Shown piece by piece: positions 1-7,162 of a DNA stretch of 13,272 bases. The position numbers and the translations under genes were made by a program. Source of the stretch: Bacilli bacterium. Its GTDB lineage: Bacteria; Bacillota_I; Bacilli_A; RFN20; CAG-826. Position 1 is the first letter of the stretch; each line of letters begins with the position of its first letter. Location: NCBI GenBank assembly GCA_024698065.1, contig JAILRR010000054.1, forward strand, positions 1 through 13,272. The letters run 5' to 3'. The notes under the pieces were generated by a model. It made no database searches. It had not been told where the DNA came from and saw nothing but the letters and a program-made list of their open reading frames with translations.

Positions 1-582
1 CTTTTTGATCTTGAGCGATTCAAGGTCTAAGACAACGCTTGCTCTTGCATTGGCAATCGAGCCTTTCGCATATGGATCGATTGTTTCGAGAGCAATCTCG
101 TTATTCGTGACCTCGTAAAGATATTGGGCTTCGTTAAGATCACCTTTCACGGCGATTTCATAGACGCCTTTTTCTCCCATCCTCATCTTGATTTCGGAGA
201 AATAATATTCGTCTTTCTTCTTAAGTTTGAGTACGACTTTTGAGGCCAAAGGAGCCCAGAGCCTAAAGGTCGTCTCTGTCTTTTTGTACATGGCGCCTAA
301 TTCACCATCAAAATAATGGGTTTCATCAAAGCCTTTGAAGGTCGTTGCATCTTTGACATCAAGAGGAACCCTTCCATAGGAAGGAACAAGCAAAAAGTAG
401 CTATGTCCTAAAAGGAGAGGCTCTGTTAAATGGAAATCGACGTAATTCCTTCCTTTTTGCCATTCTAACTTCAAAACGATCTTATGGTCGATAAGAAGCG
501 AGATATGAGGGTCATCAATCGCCGGAGATAGACGGATGACGTCGCTCTCGATAAGTTTTGCGGATATGAATATTTCTTTCAT
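1..582 (-). CDS. pulA: Type I pullulanase, N-terminal part (gene runs off the left edge)
   Basis: Pullulanases hydrolyse alpha-1,6 branch points of pullulan, glycogen and starch-derived dextrins. Only the first 194 codons are here and the catalytic GH13 barrel lies outside the window, so activity cannot be judged. Residues 1-85 look like the family's beta-rich N-terminal region. Residues 91-190 look like the CBM48-type module: a 'FDGELGAMY' entry followed by 'TTFRLWAPLASKVVLKL', then 'IDPYAKGSIAN' and 'ASVVLDL', which matches the usual pullulanase order just before the barrel. No signal peptide is visible, so the enzyme is probably cytoplasmic and acts on imported dextrins or stored glycogen. 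The ATG (582-580) overlaps the acpS stop by four bases (ATGA) and has no clear ribosome binding site, which suggests translational coupling. A related GH13 branching or debranching enzyme is possible, but the motif order favours pullulanase. Confidence 0.85.
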   Translation of the reverse strand, partial: MKEIFISAKLIESDVIRLSPAIDDPHISLLIDHKIVLKLEWQKGRNYVDFHLTEPLLLGHSYFLLVPSYGRVPLDVKDATTFKGFDETHYFDGELGAMYKKTETTFRLWAPLASKVVLKLKKKDEYYFSEIKMRMGEKGVYEIAVKGDLNEAQYLYEVTNNEIALETIDPYAKGSIANARASVVLDLESLKIKK

Positions 583-896
583 TCGAATAATGCGGTCGCC
601 ACCACAAAGCCGCCATCATCACTGATGGAGACGCTGTAGGTTTTGTTTTGAAAAAGGACATAAGGCGCGCCCATCTCTTCATGGAGGATCTCGATCTCAT
701 TCATCGGGGCTAAAGATAAACCTTTTCCAGTCGCCTTCATGAAAGCTTCTTTCGAAGCGAAAAACCCTGCGATTGCCTCGGCTTTATTCGTGCGAGCTTC
801 GTAATATGGCATCTCTTTCTCAGAGAGTATTTTCTTTGCAAGACGGTCCGGATCTTTGATGCGGGCAATCTCCACTATATCCGTTCCGATTCTCAT
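579..896 (-). CDS. acpS: Holo-[acyl-carrier-protein] synthase
   Basis: AcpS transfers the 4'-phosphopantetheine arm of coenzyme A to a serine of apo-acyl carrier protein, activating it for fatty acid and phospholipid synthesis. The 105-residue protein starts with the family signature 'MRIGTDIVEI', placing the Mg-binding aspartate at residue 6. It carries 'FFASKEAFMKATGKG' at 45-59, with the second metal ligand Glu50. The C-terminal strand reads 'SVSISDDGGFVVATA' (88-102), where most homologues have SISH followed by a polar residue. It is slightly shorter than the usual 115-125 residues. The ATG shares its A with the TAA of ftsK (TAATG), and an AGGA six bases upstream of the ATG lies inside ftsK. 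It sits between ftsK and pulA in one minus-strand string, so it is probably co-transcribed and translationally coupled. Confidence 0.93.
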   Translation of the reverse strand: MRIGTDIVEIARIKDPDRLAKKILSEKEMPYYEARTNKAEAIAGFFASKEAFMKATGKGLSLAPMNEIEILHEEMGAPYVLFQNKTYSVSISDDGGFVVATALFE

Positions 897-3754
897 TAAT
901 GATCCTGCCCTAATTTGATGTCATCTAGCTCATTCACGGCATGCACTAAGACTCGGCAGCCTTTTGAGGAGCTAGGACTATCTGGGGCCATCGCGACGAT
1001 TCCGTCAGCCTGAAGCATGGCGAATAATTTGCCAGCGCGAGGGAAGCCAACGCCGAATTGACGTTGGATCTTCGAAATCGAGGTGTATTCGGTGGCCATG
1101 ACTTGTTCTTTGACCATGTTATAGAAATCTTCATCGGATTGAGCTTTAAGCTCGGCACGAGAAACCTGTGGCATCGCCGCTTCTTGGGCTTTTGCCTCAG
1201 CTTCATGGTCGACTAGATCAAGGAAGTTCTCATCATACATCGTACCTAAGCCTTGAGCGTTGATGAAGTCGACGACTTTCTCAATCTCGCCGTCATCGAC
1301 AAGGCAGCCTTGGGCACGGGTAAGACCATTACGGGCGATGAGCGAGCAATCGATAAGCATGTCACCATGTCCAACGAGGTCCTCGGCACCGCCCTGACCG
1401 ATGATGGTCTGGGAGTCGATGGCACTAGACATCGAAAGAGCGACACGAACAGGGATGTTGGCTTTGATGACGCCGGTGATAACCTGGACGCTTGGGCGTT
1501 GGGTGGCAATGACAAGGTGGATACCAGCGGCACGGGCTTTTTGAGCCAAACGGACAACGGCTTCGCCGATGTTTTTGCAGGTATCGGAAAGGTCAGCGTA
1601 TTCATCAATGAATACGGAGATGAATGGAAGCTTCTTAAGACCGTTCTTTGGAGCGTATGAAGAGTTGAAAGCGCGGATATCACGAACTTCGGCAAGTTCG
1701 AATAACCTGTAGCGGCGTTCCATTTCTTCAATGAGTTTGTCCATACAAACCTTGGCCTCACTCGGTTCTTTGATGATTGGGCAAAGAAGATGAGGGAGAT
1801 CCTTGTACTTAGACATCTCAACACGCTTAGGATCGACGAGGACAATCTTGCAATCCTCAGGCCTGTTTCTCATGACAAGCGACATGATAAGACCGTGCAT
1901 GAAGATGGATTTACCTGAACCAGTCGTACCTGAGACGAGAAGGTGAGGGAATTTGCTTAAGTCAGAACAGATGCATTCGCCTGAGATGTTCATACCGAAT
2001 GGGACATACATATTGGCGGATGGGTCATTTGGCATTGCTTCGATCATTTCTTTGAGGGAAACGATGGTTGTTTTGAGGTTAGCGATTTCTAAACCGGAAG
2101 TGATTTTGCCTCTGACGACTTCTTCAAAACGGACGGAAACGCCGTTTAGACGCATCGAGATGTCTTTCATGTAACGACCAATGGTCGAAACAGAAACGCC
2201 GGTGTCAGGTTGGATATCGTAACGGGTGACGGATGGACCGACGGTAAAACCCACCGCTTGCGCACCAACGCCAAGGTTGGCAAACGTCTGGTTGATGATG
2301 TTGACGGTGTTTTGGCAATCAATCTGTATTTGCTCAGCATTCTGATCGTTTGAGTAGGTCTTCAAAAGATCGAGTGTTGGGAACTTGTAATCAGGGAGAG
2401 GTGACGCTTTTTCGGCATGGAGTTCACGCAGTTTTCTCTCAAATGGGGAAATTTGCTCAACCGGCTCAGGTGCTGGTTCAGGTTCTTTGACCTCGTTAAG
2501 CACGACTGGAGCAGGCTCTGGTATAGGCTCTTCATAAGAAGGTTCGTTTCTGGTGAAGACTTCGACAGGTTCTTCTTTTGGTTCTTCGAAATACTGAGCA
2601 GGCTCTGGCTCATATGGCTCGCTTTTCGTGATAGGCTCTCTGCTTGGTTCATAAGCAGGAATCTCTTGTTCAGCTTCGATCTCTGGCTCAGGCTCTTTAA
2701 TTTCAGGAATGACTGGCTCTTCAAAGAACGGGGCAGGCTCTTCTTTAAGAGGTTCTTTTACTTCATTAGGAACGATGAAAGAGGAAAGAGGCTTAGCCTC
2801 TGGAACAGGTTTGGTTTCTTTAACGGGGGCAGGTTCCACCTTTTTAGGGGCGGCAGGCGCATCCCCAAATGAGAAAACTGCGGCCCTAAGCCCGCTTTGT
2901 GACATATTGCTTTGTGAGAAAGAGGTCGGTCTTTCATAAGTGGTTTTGACTTCTTGAGGAATCGAATATTGGCTCGATGGGCGAACATGGTTGTCCGCCG
3001 CTCTCGAAGGAAGAGGAGTCTCAATAGGTTTTTCGAAGGCATCTTCCTGTTTCGAAGGATTGAGCTTAGGAGCACCTAAAGCTAAAGGAGTCTCGCCGCT
3101 TCCAAATGGGTTTATAGGTCCATTTGCTTTTTCTTCTTCATAACGAGCAAGAGCATCGGCCCTTTGCCTCTCGATTTCTTTTTCGCTTCTTCTCTTGGCA
3201 TTGGCTTGGCCAATCTTTCTCGAAATAACGCTGATGAGAGAGAATATCGGCCTCCAGAACATGAGAATGACGCCACCAAGAAGGAAGATGATGGCGAACA
3301 TTAGTGGTAAGAAAAATAAATCACCTTTGAAAATGTTCGTCAAAGAACCAAAGAGAACGCCAGAGGAACATTTCGCATTGCAAATAAGCTCAAAACCACC
3401 ACGGCTGTCCCACACGCTTTGGTAAACGGGGTTGAGATCATCAAGAGCGCCGGTAGGATAGGCGATGAAACCCATGAGGAACCCAAAGCCGACCCAGAAA
3501 AGAATCGCGCCAGGATAGAATTTCCATCCCAGGTATTTGGCAAGGCTCCCCTTGATGGATACCGTCATGCCAACCGCAGCGAAAAGGACGAGCGAATAGT
3601 AATAGAAGGCATAGCCAAAAAGGTAAACCATCCCGAATGTGATAGGGAAAAGGTTAGTAAATGGCGCCAAAAAGAAGACGATGCTTAGGAGAAAAACCAT
3701 CGCGCCGATGGCTTGGATAATGTTCTTTTTCGTGAATGCGGCTTTTTCTTTCAT
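896..3754 (-). CDS. ftsK: DNA translocase FtsK/SpoIIIE
   Basis: This is a membrane-anchored, septum-located ATPase that pumps chromosomal DNA during cell division (SpoIIIE does this during sporulation). The 952-residue protein has about four hydrophobic segments (roughly 13-33, 38-62, 80-100, 146-170), with an external loop at 101-145 carrying Cys125 and Cys129. A basic/acidic stretch (about 178-210) leads to a long Pro/Glu-rich linker up to about 450. The RecA-like motor shows Walker A 'GTTGSGKS' at 609-616, 'VDPKRVEMSKY' at 640-650, and Walker B 'FISVFIDEYADL' at 711-722 with Asp717/Glu718, followed by 'IATQRPSVQVITGVIKANIP'. The C-terminal winged-helix gamma domain (about 875-945) contains 'ISKIQRQFGVGFPRAGKL', the module that reads KOPS/SRS orientation sites in the family. 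The start lies three bases after the rnjB stop and has no clear ribosome binding site, so coupling is likely. The sequence does not separate FtsK from SpoIIIE roles. Confidence 0.97.
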   Translation of the reverse strand: MKEKAAFTKKNIIQAIGAMVFLLSIVFFLAPFTNLFPITFGMVYLFGYAFYYYSLVLFAAVGMTVSIKGSLAKYLGWKFYPGAILFWVGFGFLMGFIAYPTGALDDLNPVYQSVWDSRGGFELICNAKCSSGVLFGSLTNIFKGDLFFLPLMFAIIFLLGGVILMFWRPIFSLISVISRKIGQANAKRRSEKEIERQRADALARYEEEKANGPINPFGSGETPLALGAPKLNPSKQEDAFEKPIETPLPSRAADNHVRPSSQYSIPQEVKTTYERPTSFSQSNMSQSGLRAAVFSFGDAPAAPKKVEPAPVKETKPVPEAKPLSSFIVPNEVKEPLKEEPAPFFEEPVIPEIKEPEPEIEAEQEIPAYEPSREPITKSEPYEPEPAQYFEEPKEEPVEVFTRNEPSYEEPIPEPAPVVLNEVKEPEPAPEPVEQISPFERKLRELHAEKASPLPDYKFPTLDLLKTYSNDQNAEQIQIDCQNTVNIINQTFANLGVGAQAVGFTVGPSVTRYDIQPDTGVSVSTIGRYMKDISMRLNGVSVRFEEVVRGKITSGLEIANLKTTIVSLKEMIEAMPNDPSANMYVPFGMNISGECICSDLSKFPHLLVSGTTGSGKSIFMHGLIMSLVMRNRPEDCKIVLVDPKRVEMSKYKDLPHLLCPIIKEPSEAKVCMDKLIEEMERRYRLFELAEVRDIRAFNSSYAPKNGLKKLPFISVFIDEYADLSDTCKNIGEAVVRLAQKARAAGIHLVIATQRPSVQVITGVIKANIPVRVALSMSSAIDSQTIIGQGGAEDLVGHGDMLIDCSLIARNGLTRAQGCLVDDGEIEKVVDFINAQGLGTMYDENFLDLVDHEAEAKAQEAAMPQVSRAELKAQSDEDFYNMVKEQVMATEYTSISKIQRQFGVGFPRAGKLFAMLQADGIVAMAPDSPSSSKGCRVLVHAVNELDDIKLGQDH

Positions 3755-3757
3755 GGA

Positions 3758-5431
3758 TTAGATTTCGACGATTACAGGGATGACGAGCGGCTCTTTGCCA
3801 GACATTCTTCTGATTGTGCGGGCACAGCGTTCATGGCAAAGCTCCTTGATTTCCTCGAAGCTGTCATTGTTGTTTAGGCCTTCATCAAGGCAAGCCATGA
3901 AGACTTTGGTGACGTCACGAAGAAGGACTTCGCCATCACGGGCAAAGACGATGCCACGGGCTTGGATATCAGGTCCGGCAATGACTTTATGGGTAACTTT
4001 AGAGACGGTTACGGAAACGATGACAACGCCTTGAGAGAGCTTCTCACGGTCTTCGATGACAGCGCGGCTGACATCGCCAACGCCAATACCATCGATCATG
4101 ATGTCGCCATGAGGGATGTTCTCCTGAAGGATATGCCCACCGGTCTCATCAAAGAGAAGGGACATGCCATTCTCGAGGAGGAAGATATTGTTGTGGGTCA
4201 ATCCTGTTCCGGTGTTCATCGCGACTTTTGCATTGTTGAGAAGGTCTTTGAAGAATCCTTTGACAGGAACGTAGTACTTCGGACGGAAGAGGGAAATCAT
4301 CATCTTTAGATCTTCCTCGGAAGCGTGCATCTTGCGGAATTCTTTCTTGGTGATGTTATAGACCTGACAGCCAGAGCGATAGAGCTCATCGAGGGCGTCA
4401 GTAGCCTCAAGTTCCTCATTGTCATCAGCAGGGACGGCGCTGATGAAAAGATCGGTATCTTTGAGGTGGATTGGTCTTCCGCCTTCGGTCTGGCCTGCGG
4501 CCAAAAGGGCGATCTTATGGTATATTTTCGGATGGTAGCCAAGCATTAAGACAATAATGTCTTGGTCGCGATAACGGTTGATGTCATCGACCGATCCATA
4601 GTTTTCCCTTGGAATGAGAAGCTGGCCGCACTCTTGCATAGCGCGGAGGGTTTCAGTCGTATCGTCATCATAAGGGATGATCTTCTTTTTGGTTTGAATA
4701 GCGAGGTTGATGACTTCGTCAATGTTATAGAAATTGAGGGAATATAAAGCGATGAAGACGCGACCTAAAGCATTGGTAACTTGTCTTTCGATTAATGGCT
4801 TGAGCTTATATTTTGGGGCTGTATATCCAGGTCTTTCGGCATAAATCGATGGGGTGAGAAGAGCCAAAGTTGGGTTTTTCTCGGCAATAGCCGAAAGCGA
4901 AGCCATATCGCCTAAGTAGTTCTGAGTGGCGTTGTTTTCGACGACATAGTCGCTAGTGAAAACGATGTTGCCATAGCTCGTGTTGATAGCGATGCCGCTA
5001 GATTGGGCGATGTTATGGGAGGTTTGGAAGAAGGAAATCTCTCTTCCTGCCACGGTGAAGGTGGAGCTAGGCTCGACTTCATGGAAATCGTAGGCACTGC
5101 CATCTACGCCAACGTGCCTTAGGAAGTTACGCATCATGGCGAGGGTGACCTTGGATCCGTAAATCGGAGCCGGGACTTCTTTATAGAGATAGGCCAAACC
5201 GCCGATCTCATCATCGTGTCCATGAGGGAGGAAATAGGCTTTAACCCTTTCCTTGTTTTCGGTCAAATAGGAGAAGTTAGGAATGATGTAGTCAACGCCT
5301 GGTGTCGTCCTGTCAGGGAAACGAAGTCCACTGCTGATTACGAAAATGTCACCATTGATATCGATGGTGTAGCAAGATTTGCCTCTTTCGTCGAGGCCGC
5401 CTAAAGCAACTATTCTGATTCTATCCTTCAT
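3758..5431 (-). CDS. rnjB: Ribonuclease J-family protein, RNase J2-like, with degenerate active site
   Basis: RNase J enzymes are metallo-beta-lactamase/beta-CASP nucleases that act as 5'-3' exonuclease and endonuclease in Bacillota mRNA decay. Counting from Met at 5431, the protein has 557 residues, the usual family length. N-terminal 'ALGGLDERGK' (9-18) and 'VISSGLRFP' are typical. The metal motif HxHxDH reads H70-G-H72-D-D74-E75, so the last histidine is glutamate. His139 and Asp161 are kept. The late 'HASGH' motif reads 'HASEED' (369-374), and the usual 'PVHGE' reads 'PVKGF' (389-393), losing another metal ligand. RNase J2 paralogues often deviate at these sites and act with J1, so a mainly structural or partner role is likely. 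In Bacillus subtilis rnjB also lies close upstream of spoIIIE, which supports J2 identity. Upstream in-frame ATGs (5473, 5452) are rejected because AGGAGA lies nine bases before 5431 and a TATAAT box overlaps the would-be extension. Confidence 0.85.
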   Translation of the reverse strand: MKDRIRIVALGGLDERGKSCYTIDINGDIFVISSGLRFPDRTTPGVDYIIPNFSYLTENKERVKAYFLPHGHDDEIGGLAYLYKEVPAPIYGSKVTLAMMRNFLRHVGVDGSAYDFHEVEPSSTFTVAGREISFFQTSHNIAQSSGIAINTSYGNIVFTSDYVVENNATQNYLGDMASLSAIAEKNPTLALLTPSIYAERPGYTAPKYKLKPLIERQVTNALGRVFIALYSLNFYNIDEVINLAIQTKKKIIPYDDDTTETLRAMQECGQLLIPRENYGSVDDINRYRDQDIIVLMLGYHPKIYHKIALLAAGQTEGGRPIHLKDTDLFISAVPADDNEELEATDALDELYRSGCQVYNITKKEFRKMHASEEDLKMMISLFRPKYYVPVKGFFKDLLNNAKVAMNTGTGLTHNNIFLLENGMSLLFDETGGHILQENIPHGDIMIDGIGVGDVSRAVIEDREKLSQGVVIVSVTVSKVTHKVIAGPDIQARGIVFARDGEVLLRDVTKVFMACLDEGLNNNDSFEEIKELCHERCARTIRRMSGKEPLVIPVIVEI

Positions 5432-5440
5432 GCTCGAAAA

Positions 5441-5458
5441 TCTCCTACGCATATTATA
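5441..5458 (-). promoter_or_regulatory. Putative promoter -10 box and ribosome binding site of rnjB
   Basis: Read on the minus strand, a perfect TATAAT occupies 5458-5453 and is followed by an AGGAGA ribosome binding site at 5446-5441, nine bases before the ATG at 5431. A transcript starting about seven bases after TATAAT would have a leader of only about 15-18 nt beginning at the ribosome binding site. No good -35 box is seen 16-18 bases upstream (the 18-bp-spaced hexamer is TGTGCC). This would be the promoter for the rnjB-ftsK-acpS-pulA string. The start site is inferred. Confidence 0.55.
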
Positions 5459-5504
5459 CATAAGCGCGTGCAAAGTGGCACAGGCAATTTACGCAAAAAG
5501 TATC

Positions 5505-5530
5505 AAAAAAAGGCGCTTTTTCTAGCGCCT
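5505..5530 (-). terminator. Rho-independent terminator of the three-gene redox operon
   Basis: On the minus strand, just after the stop of the DUF1667 gene, the arms AGGCGCT (5530-5524) and AGCGCCT (5517-5511) form a perfect 7-bp GC-rich stem with a 6-nt loop, followed by a run of seven T (5511-5505). This is a textbook intrinsic terminator and separates the redox operon from rnjB. Confidence 0.92.
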
Positions 5531-5546
5531 TCTAGCTTTTTGCTTA

Positions 5547-5900
5547 TTAAATCTTCTCCATGTTGCGGCAAGCGATGACATCAACGCCAGTGCCCGCAAC
5601 GTCTTTGATGATGACGTCGCCAATATGGACTGGAGCCTTGATATCAACCTTGTTGATTGACGACATAATCTCAAAGATTTTGCCCTTTGGAATTGGGTCC
5701 TTTGTCTTGACTGGGCAAAGAGGCAATTCAGCGTTCTCGATGCGAACCGTTGAGGTCACGACACGAGTTGGGTTGGTAACTTCTTGCTTGCCATATACTG
5801 CGCCTCTAGGGCAGAAATTCCCAGTGACGTTAAGATCTTTGTCGACATGGAGATGGCAACCACGTGGACAGACGATGCAAATCAAATCTCTTTCTTCCAT
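5547..5900 (-). CDS. DUF1667 / COG3862 family protein with CxxCxxxC motif
   Basis: A 117-residue soluble protein of a family known only as DUF1667 (COG3862, 'conserved CXXC pairs'), found next to GlpA-like and FAD oxidoreductase genes in many Bacillota. The N-terminus carries Cys8, Cys11 and Cys15 (C-x2-C-x3-C) with Cys30 in a second 'CPRG' copy ('CPRGC' 11-15, 'FCPRG' 29-33). This four-cysteine spacing could bind an Fe-S cluster, like the N-terminal cluster motif of molybdopterin oxidoreductases. Cys62 and Cys111 are further candidates. The rest is probably beta-rich ('VHIGDVIIKDVAGTGVDVIA'). It may be the electron-transfer subunit of a complex with the next two genes; no biochemical role is known to me. 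The start at 5900 is chosen because AAAGGAGAT sits just upstream, embedded in the last codons of the preceding gene (Lys-Glu-Met-stop), with one base between stop and start. A longer frame to 5954 has no such support. Confidence 0.88.
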   Translation of the reverse strand: MEERDLICIVCPRGCHLHVDKDLNVTGNFCPRGAVYGKQEVTNPTRVVTSTVRIENAELPLCPVKTKDPIPKGKIFEIMSSINKVDIKAPVHIGDVIIKDVAGTGVDVIACRNMEKI

Positions 5901-5901
5901 A

Positions 5902-7161
5902 TTACATCTCCTTTGCAACCATTTTGATGGTGATCGGTGATTTCTCATCAACAAGTTTTTCCCTAGGAAGTTTCTGGATTTCCATTTCGCTAGGAATTAT
6001 CGCTGTTTTGAGAACTTTTTTGATAACGTTTCCGTTTTGCTCATACTGGATGTAGACGTTCTTCGATGGCTTGCGGACACGGAATTTGAAGGTCATGCTC
6101 TGTAAATTCTCATCAAGAGAGATTTTTCCAGGGACGACATATCCGATTCCATCCCCGGCGATGACCTCGATTTCCGAGGCGGCTTTCTTCTCTTCGCCCT
6201 TGAGGTAGATGGCGGCGTTCTTGCCCGCTTCCCTAGCCTCTTCGACGACATTGTCGACAAGGTCATGAACATGGAGAACGTTGCCGCACGAGAAGATGCC
6301 CGGAACACAGGTTTCAAGTTTATCATTGACTAAAGAACCGCGGCTTCTTGAAGTCGGGATTCCGATGTGATTGAGAAGGTCATTATTTGGGAGGAGACCG
6401 ATGGAAAGGATGAGGGTGTCGACCTCGAATTCTTTCTCGGTTCCTGGAATTGGCTGCATTTTGTCATCCACTTTCGAAAGGACAATCTTTTCGAGTCTAC
6501 CTTTACCGATGACTTTGCTCACGGTGTGGCTCAAATAGAGAGGGATACCATAATCCTCTAAGCACTGGACCATGTTTCTGTTAAGGCCATTTGACCAGGC
6601 ACAGATCTCAGCGACGCCAAGGACTTTCGCGCCTTCAAGAGTAAGACGTCTAGCCATGATGAGGCCGATATCGCCTGAGCCAAGGATGAAGACCTTTTTG
6701 CCAGTCATATATCCATATTCATTGAGGAATAACTGAGCCTGGCCTGCGGTCAAAACGCCAGCAGGACGGTCGCCAGGAATACCGATGGCGCCTGCGTTTC
6801 TTTCATAGCAGCCTGCCGCCATGACGATGGCTTTGGCTTGTACCATAACAACACCTTCCTCTTTAGAGGTATAGGTGATGACTTTGTCTTTGCTGATATC
6901 AGTGACGAAGGAATGGAGTTTGAATTCGATTCCTTTTTCTTTCACTTGCTCGATGAAACGGGAAGCAAATTCTGGGCCGGTAAGCTCTTCTTTGAATTCG
7001 GTAAGACCAAATCCGTTATGGATGCACTGATTGAGGATGCCTCCAAGGAATTCACCCTTTTCGAGGATGAGTATATCTCTGATGCCTTCGTTATAGGCGC
7101 CGATAGCGGCCGCCATGCCTGCGGAACCACCGCCGATGATGACTAAATCTTTGTTTTCCAT
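5902..7161 (-). CDS. FAD/NAD(P)-dependent oxidoreductase (pyridine nucleotide-disulfide oxidoreductase fold)
   Basis: A 419-residue flavoprotein expected to pass electrons between the neighbouring dehydrogenase and a nicotinamide or other carrier. Dinucleotide-binding motifs are 'GGGSAGMAAAIGA' at 10-22 (FAD) and 'ILGSGDIGLIMARRL' at 159-173 (NAD(P)). 'GGILNQCIHNGFG' at 40-52 holds Cys46, and 'GIFSCGNVLHVHDLVD' at 288-303 gives the second FAD contact. There is no CxxxxC redox disulfide of the glutathione reductase type. The segment from about 325 to 419 is an extra C-terminal beta-rich domain. The ATG at 7161 follows an AAAGGAG ribosome binding site by nine bases; that site lies in the last codons of the upstream gene, whose stop is one base away. 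The frame is open to 7245, but that extension lies inside the upstream gene and lacks a site. This subunit accompanies GlpA-like and DUF1667 proteins in many Bacillota; its electron acceptor is not known. Confidence 0.9.
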   Translation of the reverse strand: MENKDLVIIGGGSAGMAAAIGAYNEGIRDILILEKGEFLGGILNQCIHNGFGLTEFKEELTGPEFASRFIEQVKEKGIEFKLHSFVTDISKDKVITYTSKEEGVVMVQAKAIVMAAGCYERNAGAIGIPGDRPAGVLTAGQAQLFLNEYGYMTGKKVFILGSGDIGLIMARRLTLEGAKVLGVAEICAWSNGLNRNMVQCLEDYGIPLYLSHTVSKVIGKGRLEKIVLSKVDDKMQPIPGTEKEFEVDTLILSIGLLPNNDLLNHIGIPTSRSRGSLVNDKLETCVPGIFSCGNVLHVHDLVDNVVEEAREAGKNAAIYLKGEEKKAASEIEVIAGDGIGYVVPGKISLDENLQSMTFKFRVRKPSKNVYIQYEQNGNVIKKVLKTAIIPSEMEIQKLPREKLVDEKSPITIKMVAKEM

Positions 7162-7162
7162 C

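Noticed and set aside
579..581. Mycoplasma-type genetic code (TGA as tryptophan)
   Set aside because: acpS ends properly at TGA, giving a full-length AcpS, and all conserved tryptophans are TGG, so the standard bacterial code fits.
1246..1845. 199-codon minus-strand frame inside ftsK
   Set aside because: It overlaps the FtsK motor in another frame and its Ser/Pro-rich sequence resembles no protein family.
2417..2872. 151-codon open frame on the plus strand opposite ftsK
   Set aside because: Its Phe/Arg/Trp/Leu-rich product is the antisense shadow of the Pro/Glu-rich FtsK linker. It has no ribosome binding site or domain.
5432..5473. N-terminal extension of rnjB to ATGs at 5473 or 5452
   Set aside because: The added residues overlap the TATAAT box, and the AGGAGA site points to the ATG at 5431, which also gives the standard family start.
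5901..5954. 18-codon extension of the DUF1667 gene
   Set aside because: It overlaps the upstream FAD oxidoreductase gene, and a strong ribosome binding site precedes the ATG at 5900.
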